A stretch of DNA of 64,000 nt, from positions 28,349,916 to 28,413,915 of the forward strand of contig CM067367.1 in NCBI GenBank assembly GCA_034401795.1. Direction: 5' to 3'. Each line of letters begins with the position of its first letter. Positions within the stretch are counted from its first letter, which is position 1. The position numbers and the translations under genes are program-made. Source of the stretch: Chaetoderma sp. LZ-2023a (Eukaryota > Mollusca > Caudofoveata > Chaetodermatida > Chaetodermatidae). The notes under the pieces were generated by a model that was given only the letters and a program-made list of their open reading frames with translations, made no database searches and was not told the origin of the DNA. This document shows, piece after piece, positions 1-9,385 of the stretch.

Positions 1-912
1 ACAGAGTCATGGCCGGGTCTCCCAAAGACAAATTCTCCTCCTGTGCGCCGTTGTCGGGTTGTTACTCATTGTTCCCCCAATCTACCACCTAGCAACTCTT
101 CCCCATCTCTTCCACTATCTTCTCCTCGCCACCTTCTGACTCGATCTTCTCCTCTTCCTCATTCTCCTCTCTCAATCCCGCCTCCTCCTCTTCCTCCTCA
201 AACTTCTTCTCTTCATGCATCTCCTCTCTCAATCCCGCCTCCCCCTCTTCCTCCTCAAACTTCTTCTCTTTATACATCTCCTCTCTCAATCCCGCCTCTT
301 GCTCCTCATACTCAATCTTCTCCTCTTGCATCTCCTCTCTCCATCCCTCCTCCTCCTCTTCCTCCTACGCTTCATCTCTCTTCTCCTCACGCACCTTCTT
401 CTGCTCCTCTTCTTCTGTCTCCACCTCCTCTCCCTCCTATGGAGAATAATAGTAACCTGTCTGACAGGAAGTTTGCTAAGTACCGTCATCAATCGCATAG
501 CAAGGGCCTGTGGAGGATCCCCAGAATCACCAAAAAGATTCTGATGATAGGGTCCTCTAATCTAGCCCGAATTGATTTAGATGTCCATCCTGACATCCAG
601 GTTGAGTGCTATCCTGGTGCCGCATTATCACATTTCAGAACAATGGCTATGCGACACCAGGATGGCCCTAGCCCGGAGAAGATCATCTTGAATATTGGCA
701 TCAACTCCAAAAATGAGCATCCAACCAAAGCCTCAAGCCATTTACGGTTCATGGCTCGTGAATTTAAAAACACCTTCCCTAATGCGGAGTTGCACTTTGC
801 TGAGATTAACTTCTCTGATAGCTTGTCAGACAGGCAAAGGTACTGTCTCAAGCGTATCAACGAATCAGCAAAGTCCATAGGCAAAATTTTGGAAATAAAT
901 TGGCCACAATGA
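1..912 (+). CDS. PLE ORF1: proline-rich repeats plus SGNH-hydrolase-like domain (5' partial, frameshifted)
   Basis: The frame is open from base 1; the first ATG in it is at 43. Counting from that Met, residues 1-135 are Pro/Ser/Leu-rich with 19-residue imperfect repeats (SPLSIPPPPLPPQTSSLHA type). From residue 165 comes an SGNH/GDSL-like fold: ILMIGSSNLARI with the nucleophile Ser in block I (about 166-177), a GAALSHF segment matching block II (about 192), and IILNIGINSKNEH as block III (about 214). Esterase-type ORF1 domains are known in CR1-type LINEs. In this copy the frame ends at a TGA (910-912) before block V, which lies in another frame just downstream. The likely role is an element-encoded accessory hydrolase or nucleic-acid-associated protein; activity is inference. 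Confidence 0.75.
   Translation, partial: TESWPGLPKTNSPPVRRCRVVTHCSPNLPPSNSSPSLPLSSPRHLLTRSSPLPHSPLSIPPPPLPPQTSSLHASPLSIPPPPLPPQTSSLYTSPLSIPPLAPHTQSSPLASPLSIPPPPLPPTLHLSSPHAPSSAPLLLSPPPLPPMENNSNLSDRKFAKYRHQSHSKGLWRIPRITKKILMIGSSNLARIDLDVHPDIQVECYPGAALSHFRTMAMRHQDGPSPEKIILNIGINSKNEHPTKASSHLRFMAREFKNTFPNAELHFAEINFSDSLSDRQRYCLKRINESAKSIGKILEINWPQ
163..373 (+). repeat. 57-bp coding minisatellite in PLE ORF1
   Basis: About four imperfect 57-bp units, each encoding a 19-residue SPLSIPP-type block. The pyrimidine-rich coding strand leaves long open frames on both strands here; these are shadows. Confidence 0.75.
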
Positions 913-1090
913 CAATCACAAATTTTTGGAAATTTATAAGGTCATCCCCAAAATTTCTGATGCCAATTTTCATGTTGAGAAGGATAGAATCCATTGGACG
1001 AAAGAAACAGCTAATTGTATTTATAACAATTGGTTGACGGTACTTAGTTTAAACCAAATGTGGGTCAAGGCAATAGCTCCCCTAACATAG
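899..1090 (+). pseudogene. ORF1 C-terminal part in shifted frame, with SGNH block V
   Basis: In the frame starting at 899 (one base later than the main ORF1 frame), 63 codons run to a TAG at 1088-1090. They contain DRIHWTKETA, the Asp-x-x-His pattern expected for SGNH block V, the missing end of the ORF1 catalytic triad. This frame is closed by TAA at 896-898, so the switch from the upstream frame must fall between about 899 and 909. A single-base insertion in this copy is the simplest explanation. Confidence 0.65.
1048..1054 (+). promoter_or_regulatory. Candidate -1 ribosomal frameshift site (T_TTA_AAC)
   Basis: The heptamer TTTAAAC is in slippery phase (T TTA AAC) relative to the ORF1 C-terminal frame. 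A -1 slip enters the ORF2 frame, whose last upstream stop (TAG 1045-1047) directly abuts the heptamer. ORF1 would otherwise end 34 nt later at 1088. Weak pairing is possible downstream: CAAGG 1066-1070 with CCTTG 1104-1108, enclosing CCTAA 1081-1085 with TTAGG 1093-1097. Function is inferred, not shown. Confidence 0.5.
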
Positions 1091-3282
1091 GATTAGGAAC
1101 AAACCTTGTCAATTTAGCAGCTGACTATGATCTCTCACCATCTGAAAAATCAATTCTCGATCGTGGTCTTACTTTTGTACCAACTCCAAAACCAAAACCA
1201 GGATTAGATTTGCTTTTAGACACAGGTCTTATTGAAGTAGCTAATTTTGGTCATTCAGTAAAAATAGCCCATCATTTTCGAAATTTAAATGGAGAGTCAA
1301 AACCATTCACTGGAAAATCTGGTTGGGACCCTCCCGATAAGCTAGTTGATGACAATATTAAAGCAACCATAAAAACGGTTGCTGGTATAGCCAGATCATT
1401 GCCAGTTACAAATAATAAGCAAAACCTTTCATTTCTCGAACGACAGGCCATCAACAAATTACGTAGAAATCAGAATATTATTATAAAACCAGCCGATAAA
1501 GGTTCAGCAACTGTGATTATGTCTAGAGAAAACTACATCCGCGAGGCCGAAAGGCAGTTAACTAACACCAGGCATTACAGAAAACTTGATAATTTAATTT
1601 GGCCTCAGCACCGACAAAATTTCATTGAAATACTTAATTCATTGCATACAGATAAGTACATCAATAAGAAACAGCTAAAGTATCTGCTAGGTGAGAATAA
1701 TCCACAAAATCGGACATTTTATATCTTGCCTAAAATCCATAAACCTATCAGCACCTGGTTAGATCCATTGACACCGCCTGGACGACCCATCATTTCGGAC
1801 TGTGGCAGTGAGTCTTATGGCATTTCAGAATATATTGATTACTATTTAAAGCCCATTGCTAATAGACACAAGAGCTTTCTCAAGAACACAGAACACTTTC
1901 TTTCAAAGCTATCCAAATTGTCAGTTCCGAAAGATGCATATTTAGTCACATTAGACATAGATGCTATGTATACCAATATAGATATTGATGCTGGAGTCAA
2001 TGCTATTAAGAATTCTTTTGTCAAATTTCCTGATCCAGATCGACCAGACACGGAAATTCTAAAATTATTAGAGCTAAGTCTTAAAGGAAACGATTTCCAA
2101 TTTAATGGTGAAAATTACCTTCAAATCTGTGGATGCGCAATGGGTAAACGATTCAGCCCAAATTTTGCCACGATTTATGTTGCGGAGTGGGAAGAGGAGG
2201 CACTGAACAAATCAACCAAAAAGCCTCTTCTTTACCTCAGATATCTAGATGACATCTTCATAGTTTGGCAACATTCAGAAGAAGACTTTTGGGAATTTTT
2301 TCGCATTTTAAATAACCAAGATTCGAATATCAAGCTAAAAGCTACTATTAGTGGAACATCTGTTGACTTTTTAGATGTCACGATCTATAAGGGTCCTCAA
2401 TTTGATTCCTCTGGAAAATTAGAATATAAAGTATTCTTTAAGCCAACAGACTCACATCAGCTGCTTCACAAAAAATCATTTCATCCTCCACACACATTTA
2501 AAGGTTTGATCAAATCGCAAATCATAAGATTTTTTCGAAACTCTAGCAACAGGCAAAATCTGAATAGTGCATGCTCTACTCTGTTTGATGCTTTGAAAGC
2601 ACGAGGCTATTCAGCCCGTTTTCTTCGAAAAATTAAAGCAGACACCATCAATGAGCTTGAAAATCTAAAACCTCACAGCGGACCCGAGTTTGAACCTGTC
2701 CAAATTAAACACAATAAACCAATCATGTGCGATGGATCAGTTTCTAAATGCGACAAAAATAGATGCAAAGTAAACAACTATATTGTAAACCAACAAACAT
2801 TCCTGAGCTTTCAAACTAAAAATGAATATCATATCCGAACTAATATGCATTGTGATTCTGAGAATGTAGTCTATTTGATCAATTGTGCCCTTTGCCAGAA
2901 ACAGTATGTTGGTGAAACAAAAAATGCATTTAGAGTGCGTGCTAGACGCCACGTTTCTGATATTAACACCTCAGCAGATACGCCAATTGCTCAACATTTC
3001 CAACTTCCTGATCATTCAGTTGAACATCATTTTGAAATCATGCCAATAGAACAGATTCCGACCTTCGATAGTGAGGAAGAAACGAGTTCGTTTCGCAAAA
3101 TCCGAGAAGGCCATTGGATTAGAACACTCCAAACAAAAGCACCATTTGGAATAAATGTAGATTCGGGAATTTCACAAAAGAACAAAATTATCCCATTTCA
3201 ACTCATATACAATAGACGTAATGTTGAATATTCACTGGTGCCGGGGCTGTATTGGAGTATCGGGTTTTGCAGAAAGCGCTGA
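1048..3282 (+). CDS. PLE ORF2: reverse transcriptase with C-terminal GIY-YIG endonuclease
   Basis: The protein drives target-primed reverse transcription of the element. Numbering from the GTG codon at 1060: IIKPADKGSATVIMS about 141-155; FYILPKIHKP about 220-229; PGRPIISD about 240-247; RT motif A VTLDIDAMYTNI about 296-307; motif B GCAMGKRFSPNFA about 358-370; motif C YLDD about 395-398; a DFLDVTI block about 436. A Cys-rich linker (CDGSVSKCDKNRC, about 557-569) precedes a GIY-YIG domain: VVYLI and QYVGE (603-619), the Arg cluster RVRARRH, Glu in REGHW and Asn in GIN (about 698). All key residues are present. There is no ATG in frame until codon 154, inside conserved sequence, so expression must come from a non-AUG start, from frameshifting out of ORF1, or from splicing. 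Confidence 0.93.
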   Translation, partial: FKPNVGQGNSSPNIGLGTNLVNLAADYDLSPSEKSILDRGLTFVPTPKPKPGLDLLLDTGLIEVANFGHSVKIAHHFRNLNGESKPFTGKSGWDPPDKLVDDNIKATIKTVAGIARSLPVTNNKQNLSFLERQAINKLRRNQNIIIKPADKGSATVIMSRENYIREAERQLTNTRHYRKLDNLIWPQHRQNFIEILNSLHTDKYINKKQLKYLLGENNPQNRTFYILPKIHKPISTWLDPLTPPGRPIISDCGSESYGISEYIDYYLKPIANRHKSFLKNTEHFLSKLSKLSVPKDAYLVTLDIDAMYTNIDIDAGVNAIKNSFVKFPDPDRPDTEILKLLELSLKGNDFQFNGENYLQICGCAMGKRFSPNFATIYVAEWEEEALNKSTKKPLLYLRYLDDIFIVWQHSEEDFWEFFRILNNQDSNIKLKATISGTSVDFLDVTIYKGPQFDSSGKLEYKVFFKPTDSHQLLHKKSFHPPHTFKGLIKSQIIRFFRNSSNRQNLNSACSTLFDALKARGYSARFLRKIKADTINELENLKPHSGPEFEPVQIKHNKPIMCDGSVSKCDKNRCKVNNYIVNQQTFLSFQTKNEYHIRTNMHCDSENVVYLINCALCQKQYVGETKNAFRVRARRHVSDINTSADTPIAQHFQLPDHSVEHHFEIMPIEQIPTFDSEEETSSFRKIREGHWIRTLQTKAPFGINVDSGISQKNKIIPFQLIYNRRNVEYSLVPGLYWSIGFCRKR

Positions 3283-3294
3283 TTTGGCGCGAAC

Positions 3295-3684
3295 AATAGA
3301 CCTTTCCACTTTTTCCATCCATCATATGACGTCATAATTAACTACGTGATGTGTAGAATGACATCATAATCAATGAAGCCATTATGACGTCATGAATGTG
3401 GTAGATAAGTACGTCACGAGCGCATATTTGAAGACAGACTATGCGTTGTTGTCCGAATTGTATGTCTTTACTATTTAATAGATATTCTTGTTGAATATTT
3501 TGAAACTAATTTGACTGAGCGCTGTTGCTGCCTATGTCAGTCGAATTAGTTTCAAAATACGTAACAGCTTATCTGTATGGTTTTTTGGAAATTGATAGTC
3601 ACGGAATTTGGGGATCGATCGATCCCAATACGATCGAGGTATGGGTGGAGCTTAGCTACAGATGGGCGGGGCATAGCAAAAACT
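3295..3684 (-). mobile_element. MITE family M1, copy A
   Basis: M1 is the dominant repeat of the window. A full copy is about 360-410 bp. It has ends near GGACCTTTCCAGTTTTAGC and GATAAACTGGAAAGGTCC, a half rich in CCGCCC and GATCGATC motifs, a central hairpin (TTGAATATTTTGAAACTAAT ... GTTGCTGCC), and a half carrying several TGACGTCA sites. It has no coding capacity. Strand here is relative to the CCGCCC end. This copy starts right after the PLE, and its hairpin is shortened. Confidence 0.8.
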
Positions 3685-4142
3685 AATTAACTTTGTGTTT
3701 GTGAGTCCCACCGCGCGCGTAGTTCGTCATCGTCACATTCAGTCTGATGGAGGAATTGGTGAATATGTGATCTCTTGATGATAGCAAATGCACGTGATAT
3801 GTCGATTTCCATCTTGTAGAAATTCCCCTTATTGTTTAATAAAAATGTTTTTGATGCCGTAATAATGTCGGGTTTTTTGTTAAACGATCAATAAGCGAAG
3901 TTCCACAATCTCAAATTCAAGGCGTTCAGGTATTAGAGTATGGAATAATGTATACGTATGCTATTGAGTATTTACGGTTAATTTGATTTAGAGCGGCGAG
4001 AACTTATACTCATAGTCCTCAACATAATACGTGTTGTATTATATTCGATATTTCGTGTTTTATCAATACAAGTAAACTTTTCAGAAATCCAGCATTTTGT
4101 GGACCAAACTTGAACATTCCATATGGCAATCGACTTATTTAG
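3685..4142. other. No recognisable feature
   Basis: AT-rich unique-looking sequence without convincing ORFs, splice-bounded exons or repeats shared with the rest of the window. Confidence 0.5.
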
Positions 4143-4292
4143 AGTCCATTGCCTGTCTGCCTGCCTGCTTGTCTGCCCACCCGCCCGCCCGCCCGCCCGC
4201 CCGCCCGCCCGCCCGCCCGTCCGTCTGTCCGCCCGCCCGCCTGCCCGCCCGCCCGTTCGTTCGTTCGTCAGTCCGTCCGTCTGCTTGTGTCT
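4143..4292 (+). repeat. (GCCC)n / (GTCC)n tetranucleotide tract
   Basis: Degenerate CCTG, CCCG and CGTC tetranucleotides. Open frames across it on both strands are artefacts of the repeat. Confidence 0.9.
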
Positions 4293-4531
4293 TTAGATTA
4301 TTTTTTATGTGTTTGTTTCTTAGAAAGGAACGGGTTGGTTGAAAAAATTTCAGTGGACTGGACTGTATAATTTTGTTGATATTGCTGTCAATATGATGTC
4401 TTGTACCGGTGTAGTAGAATAGATTAAGGCCTCCAGCGTTTTCGCTCTGTATTCCCATGCTAGGATTCGCGGCCCAACAATGGGGTACACGCAAGGTTGA
4501 CCAAGCAGGCAGCTATATTAGAGGGACAATT

Positions 4532-4873
4532 GACATGGAACAAAGCAAAAGGGTAGTAGTATTATTGTTTCTAATAAGTGCAACTACGAAAAGACTAACA
4601 TACTTGTCATTTGTCTGTTTGCACACTCCGTTAACATGCGTCGACAATTTAGATGAGCTAGATACAAGAAACGGCGTATACATCAAACAAGGTAGTCTTA
4701 TGGCCTGCGGAGAAACTAATCATGAAGCGCCTCTCTTGTCAAAACATTTCGCATACTCGGTTCTTGGCAATTCTGAAGGTTTGGAATACTTCCCTCTTAA
4801 CGCAGGTTACTGGGCCGGTACTGGATCAATACCAGGGCCGTATTGGCCAGGTATTGCTCCAGTACTGACCTAG
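4532..4873 (+). CDS. Unrecognised ORF, possible N-terminal hydrophobic segment
   Basis: From the Met at 4532 there are 113 codons beginning MEQSKRVVVLLFLISATT, a plausible signal or membrane segment, with Cys-containing sequence after it. The frame is open from 4457. The last 25 codons fall in a GGCC/GGTA-rich repetitive stretch, so a chance ORF is quite possible. No family recognised and no flanking splice evidence. Confidence 0.15.
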   Translation, partial: DMEQSKRVVVLLFLISATTKRLTYLSFVCLHTPLTCVDNLDELDTRNGVYIKQGSLMACGETNHEAPLLSKHFAYSVLGNSEGLEYFPLNAGYWAGTGSIPGPYWPGIAPVLT

Positions 4874-5449
4874 TGACTTGCGTTATTAGGATTAAGGCCA
4901 CGCGGTATATATACAGACCCGCTTGCTGAATTAATATTAATGCGCATCCAGAATATATGTAGTTTTACCATCTTGACGATGGAGTGTAAACCGTTGTCTG
5001 GTGTGTACGAAGTATGTAGTAATATATGTACGCGAATAAGTGGGCGACAATACATTTTAGTTGCAGACATGAGGCATCAGAAACTGGCGCCACCCGCACA
5101 CCACGCCAGCTATTCATTCTTTTTTATGATGCGTATGAGTTTTTCTTATATCAAGATTATATTTGAGAAATCCTTATTTACGGGAGAACCATAGCTGATA
5201 TTAAGATTTGAGTCAATTCTAATCATAACATTCTGGAAGCCTCGCAGGACAATAGGATAAAAATGCAGGCACGTCGACCTAATTGCAATGGATACATGCA
5301 TCTATTTCTAATTGTTTCTCTGAAATGTGCGTCGAGTTCACTACTTCCTCAATGCCCAGTTAACTGATGACATAATTTGAAACGCTGGGGGCATTATCCA
5401 ATCCCAGGTTTGCATGAGGGGCTCCATCGGTCTCGTCGATAAGACACAG

Positions 5450-5451
<2 letters not shown>
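4874..5451. other. No recognisable feature
   Basis: I see no gene, shared repeat or long inverted repeat in this interval. Confidence 0.4.
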
Positions 5452-5507
<56 letters not shown>

Positions 5508-5596
5508 AGGGGGGAGGGAGAGAGAGAGAGCGAGAGAGAGAGAGAGACAGAGAGAGAGCGAGATGGGATGGGAGGAGGGAGAAAGAGGGTGTGGGG
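5452..5596 (+). repeat. (GA)n microsatellite
   Basis: Pure then interrupted GA tract. The opposite-strand poly-Ser/Leu ORF is an artefact. Confidence 0.95.
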
Positions 5597-5614
5597 ACAA
5601 AGAGAATTAGCCTG

Positions 5615-5945
5615 GGTATATTTATATACCTTGAATTACAAATCCTGAATCCCTATTTCAAGGTAACTATACAAGTAATCTATTGAATATTTGAAAACTA
5701 ACTTGTCTGGGTGTTGTTGCTGCCTATATGACAGCAACATCTCACAGTCAGATTAGATTAAAAACATTCAACAGAATGTTTATTAAAAACTACATGCGTA
5801 GATTTGATGGACTATTCAATGATCCTGGCGAACTTAGATACAACTCATTGCGCATTTTGATTGTGACGTCAGCCTACCTCTGACATAATTGATCATGACG
5901 TCTCATACTTGAGTGGCATATCGGATGTAGCCATTAATCCGTGAA
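5615..5945 (+). mobile_element. MITE M1b (divergent M1 subfamily)
   Basis: Shares the CAAGGTAACTATACAAGTAA lead-in, the hairpin core (5682-5775, decayed) and a right half with GACGTCA motifs and ATACTTGAGTGGCATATCGG. The same right end recurs at 38.67-38.76 kb and, more divergent, at 52.9 kb. Confidence 0.65.
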
Positions 5946-5957
5946 TGTTCCCACTTC

Positions 5958-6098
5958 CTCTATCTGAAAGGCCGTCGTCTTAGTATTGAGTTCTCTTAGT
6001 TCCTCAGTACAAACACTCTCCTCCCCATAAGGCTTAAGGTAGTCAAAATGTAAAAAGGTCACCTCACCACTAGGAGCCACCACCTGATACGTTTCAGC
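5958..6098 (-). pseudogene. Ty3/Gypsy polyprotein C-terminal fragment
   Basis: The minus strand encodes ETYQVVAPSGEVTF then LHFDYLKPYGEE, matching the region after the Gypsy integrase core where (D/N)HFDRLKPY-type motifs occur. It probably belongs to the same element as the fragments at 6.5-8.6 kb, separated by the MITE at 6.1-6.5 kb and by loss of the integrase core. Confidence 0.6.
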
Positions 6099-6513
6099 AA
6101 TAGAACTTTCCACTTTATCTATCCATCACGTGACGTCATAATTAACAACGTGACGTGTAAAATGACATCATAGTCAGTGACGTCATTATGACGTCACGAA
6201 TGACGTAGATAAGTACATTATGAACACATAATTGAAGACGGGCTATGGGTTGGTGTACGAATTGTTTGCTTTTAGTATTTAATAAAGATTCTTTTGAATA
6301 TTTTAAAACTAATTTGACTTGGTGCTGTTGCTGGCATAGGCAGCAAGAACACCCAGTTAAATTAGTTTCAAAATATTTAATAGCATATTTGTTTAGTTTT
6401 CTGGAAATTGACAGTCAGGGAGTTCAGAGCTCGATCGATCCCAACACGAGCGAGATAGGGGTGGCGCTTTGAAAGAGATGGGCGAGGCATAGCTAAAACT
6501 GGAAAGGTCCATT
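6099..6513 (-). mobile_element. MITE M1, copy B
   Basis: Near full-length (about 410 bp), with both ends recognisable (AGAACTTTCCACTT / AAACTGGAAAGGTCC), a core hairpin around 6294-6385 and TGACGTCA-type sites. It lies inside the decayed Gypsy element. Confidence 0.85.
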
Positions 6514-7330
6514 CTCCTAGGAACACTGACACAAGGCCCCTCACACTGGTAATGCAAATTGGTCGCTGATGATAATACTTGACAATAAGTGAGAATAGGG
6601 AAAGCTCTTCCCAATCGTGCTTACGCCCAGTTCTTTGATACCAGCTAAGGACCATAACCAGCACCCACCCACCTCACCCACCACCCCATCTATTTCATGG
6701 TCTGTCGGTAGCTCACTCGTCATCCAATCAGCCGGATATAACAAGTACAGTTCGAAGTCGTTAATTCGTCAGTGGTTTCCTGTATAGTGAATTGGTGACT
6801 CAGCGCACTATCATGTCCCTTGTTCTTATGGGGCTGGTGAGAAATCTCAAATTGCGATCCGTTGAGGTGTTCCTGCTACCAAGATATCTGGCATTTAAGA
6901 ATTTGCATGATTATCAGCCACTGTAATGATGATTGACACAGAACATTTAGGAATTTCAGGTCATAAAGGGAATGCTTATAGTGATATGCAAAATAAATGA
7001 CAGCTAGCAACTCATTTACTATAACATAGTTCCTTTCTGAGTGAGTGAATACCCTGGATCTGCAGCTATATAAGTAGAGAATTAGCTCTATGTCGGTGTT
7101 CCTGAGAAATTACTGCCACTCTCCAGAAACATGATGCATACGAATGAACCAAAGTAGGTGACGTTAAAACCTTGTCTGTGACACTCTTGAACGCAACAGA
7201 CTGCTTCGCAGTCTTCAGTCCATCCAGAGTCGATCTTTTTCCATCAACTGGAACAACAGTTTATCAACTTCAGAAAAGTGGCTGACGAATTGCTGGTAAT
7301 TGTGTCATAAAATAGAACAGCACTCAGTTT
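6514..7330 (-). pseudogene. Ty3/Gypsy RT end and RNase H remnant
   Basis: Reading the minus strand, about 7310-7130 encodes YYQQFVSHFSEVDKLLFQLM then DRLWMD, the Gypsy region after RT (YRRFIxxFS...). About 6950-6700 gives DHHSLQWL ... FEISHQPHKNKGHDSALS, the RNase H end (NADALSR-like). About 6660-6520 reads WYQRTGRKHDWEEL, resembling the linker to integrase. Several stops and frameshifts are present. It continues the 8.1-8.6 kb fragment across a nested MITE. Confidence 0.7.
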
Positions 7331-7395
7331 GCCACTACACTGACTTTATCGTGATATGTACAGACAAGCAAATGTGTCACTGGAGAAGTGTTAAA

Positions 7396-7992
7396 AGATA
7401 CCTAATCCCATCCCTTGATAGCTATTCAGGTGATCTAACACGCCGGTCATAAACTATCCAAGTAATTTTAAGCTTTTTATCACGCCGCTAAGGAAAGATA
7501 TTCAGGATTTAGTAGTTAAATATTGGTACATTTCTACACCCTATGACGGCTGTCATGATTTACTTTTCAACCAATCAGAAAACCCCTAGTGTGTCTGCCT
7601 CGGTATATACGCTCAGTCATAGAGGCGCCAGCTATAATTTGGCAATGTGGTATAAAAGCAATCCCACAGGTAAGCTGTTGAATATTTTGAAGCCAATTTG
7701 ATTGGAAGTTGTTGCTGCTATAGGCAGCAACAATTTCCAGTCAAATTAGTTTCAAAATATTCAATGGGATGAGCATTACATAATAAAGAATGTGATGCAT
7801 TGGAGCTTACATGACATCACACACAATAGCTTGAGGAAACAAAATGGTGTCGATCGCTGTTCAACATTTACTCGCTATCACAAAACAGATAATTGCGATA
7901 CAGATCAGGGAATGTGACAGGATATGAATGATATGGAATCTATAAACCATATTCTATCGGTGCAATACAACATTTGATATGAGATTATCACC
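7396..7992 (-). mobile_element. MITE family M2, copy 1 (full length)
   Basis: About 600 bp with terminal inverted repeats of about 19 bp (GATACCTAATCCCATCCC / GAGATTATCACC in this copy, consensus near GGATACTAATCTCATCTC). It has the shared central hairpin at 7679-7772 and CCTATGACGGCTGTCATGAT-type interior sequence. Other copies: 29.07 kb and 50.43 kb. Here it splits a Gypsy fragment. Confidence 0.75.
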
Positions 7993-8577
7993 GCTTTAAT
8001 ATGAGCCCCATAAGCCTCTTGAACTTTACTGAAGTGTTAAAAAAGCAAAACTGCATTTTTCGAAATTAAAATAGGACAGCCTTTACAGATGAATGGCAGC
8101 AGGCGTCTATTTATCACAGTCGTACCAGGACTGGTGTACATAGCCAGTCAGTCACGGCATATGATGGATGTGAGGTAAGCGATCACCATCCTTACATATG
8201 GCATTCAACTTCCAGTAATCAACCACAATGTACCACATTTTTTGTTGCCAAGACAATAACACTGGTCCAAGGAGATGTTCACCTTCCAACTACTTTTGTC
8301 TCTAGCATCATGTCTATTTGTCAGGATCGAGCGGCATTCCCCTCCTTATGCTTCGCTAAAGGTGGATAACTGCCCTAAGTATTATTGATGTGTTTGGCTA
8401 AATGAGGTTCCCCTATGGCATGGCGACTGGTACAGAAGGAGTCACGATATTGCATTGGCATCTTTCATATTTCTCCTTGCTGTTCTGGATTCAAACATGC
8501 TGAGCCTCTCTGAAGCAGGTCTTGAAGCTGCTCTGATAACCATTCCTTGTCATCACCTTGACCGGTTCCAGAACGAA
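7993..8577 (-). pseudogene. Ty3/Gypsy pol fragment, start of RT
   Basis: The minus strand encodes EQLQDLLQRGSACLNPEQQG (pre-RT linker), then TSPWTSVIVL and, after a small shift, WYIVVDYWKLNAICKDGDRL. These match the Gypsy RT opening (SPWASPVVLVKKKDG ... CVDYRKLNAVTKKDA). Stops interrupt it. Downstream coding continues beyond the M2 MITE at 7.3 kb. Confidence 0.75.
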
Positions 8578-8949
8578 GGAATCCAGTTTTAACTATGCTC
8601 CGCCCATCTCTAGCTAAGCTCCACCCACACATCGCCCGTGTTGGGATCGATCGACCCCTTAATTTCCTGGCTATCAACTTCCAGAAAACTATACAGGTAA
8701 TCTGTTTGAATACTTTGAAACTAATTTGACTGGATGATGTTTCTGCCTATTCAACAGCATGCTTATTAATTAGTAAAGACATACAATTCGTACACCAACG
8801 CTTAATCCGTCATCAATTAAGCGGTCGTGATGAACTTAGCTACCCCATTAATGACCTAATTGATTATGACGTCATCCTGACGTCTTCCTACACGTCACGT
8901 AGTTGATTATGACGTCATATGGTTGTCTGAGAAACTGGAATCCTCCATT
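8577..8949 (+). mobile_element. MITE M1, copy C
   Basis: Recognisable from the TTTTAACTATGCTCCGCCCA end to AAACTGGAATCCTCC. The hairpin core is half deleted (only the left arm remains near 8705). TGACGTCA sites are kept. It borders the Gypsy fragment. Confidence 0.8.
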
Positions 8950-9104
8950 ACGTGTATCTCACTAGCCTCTTCCAACCAACCACACACCGCTTACTTACTT
9001 AATTTCTCTAGGAATACAAGCACGATTGACCAGTACCCCAAGATTATAGCCTCACAGCGGACTGACACAACAGTATCCTGTGGCACGATCCTTGTATTGA
9101 AGCT

Positions 9105-9385
9105 CCTATAAATAGTGGCCCTAGATGTAATGAAATGAAATAAATGCTAAGATATGACGATTTCATTATGTACAAATTTTTTTTTTCTTTAATTGCGAAA
9201 TTTAATTAGGGACACTAATTCAATTTCACAACTTGAAATATTACATTAATTTATGCGCAATGAAATTAACATATGTCAACATTTATTTCATTTTATTACA
9301 TCTAAGGCCACTATTTAAGCTTATAAAATGTAATTTTTGACAAATTTTTTTTTCAAGCATTCTACTGTGAATATATACCCATGGT
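9105..9385. mobile_element. Palindromic MITE family M5, copy 1
   Basis: An imperfect palindrome whose arms carry GATGTAATGAAATGAAATAA and its complement TTATTTCATTTTATTACATC, with AT-rich sequence between. Relatives at 32.43 kb and 33.16 kb share ACATATGATGATTTCATTA and the TCAAGCATT...TGTGAATGTA ends. Confidence 0.6.

Larger units (their letters stand above)
1..3290 (+). mobile_element. Penelope-like retroelement, 5' end outside window
   Basis: Two adjacent coding regions make up a Penelope-like element: ORF1 (SGNH-hydrolase-like) and ORF2 (reverse transcriptase followed by GIY-YIG endonuclease, the domain order of canonical PLEs). ORF2 is open for about 740 codons, so this copy is young or little decayed. 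ORF1 is open to the first base of the window, so the 5' end and any Penelope long terminal repeat lie outside. An unrelated MITE starts about 10 bp after the ORF2 stop, which may have removed the 3' end. I looked for a hammerhead ribozyme core, often found in PLE terminal repeats, and found none here. Confidence 0.9.

Noticed and set aside
89-331. Glu-rich minus-strand ORF opposite PLE ORF1
   Set aside because: It is the complement of a pyrimidine-rich coding repeat; the plus frame carries the conserved domain.
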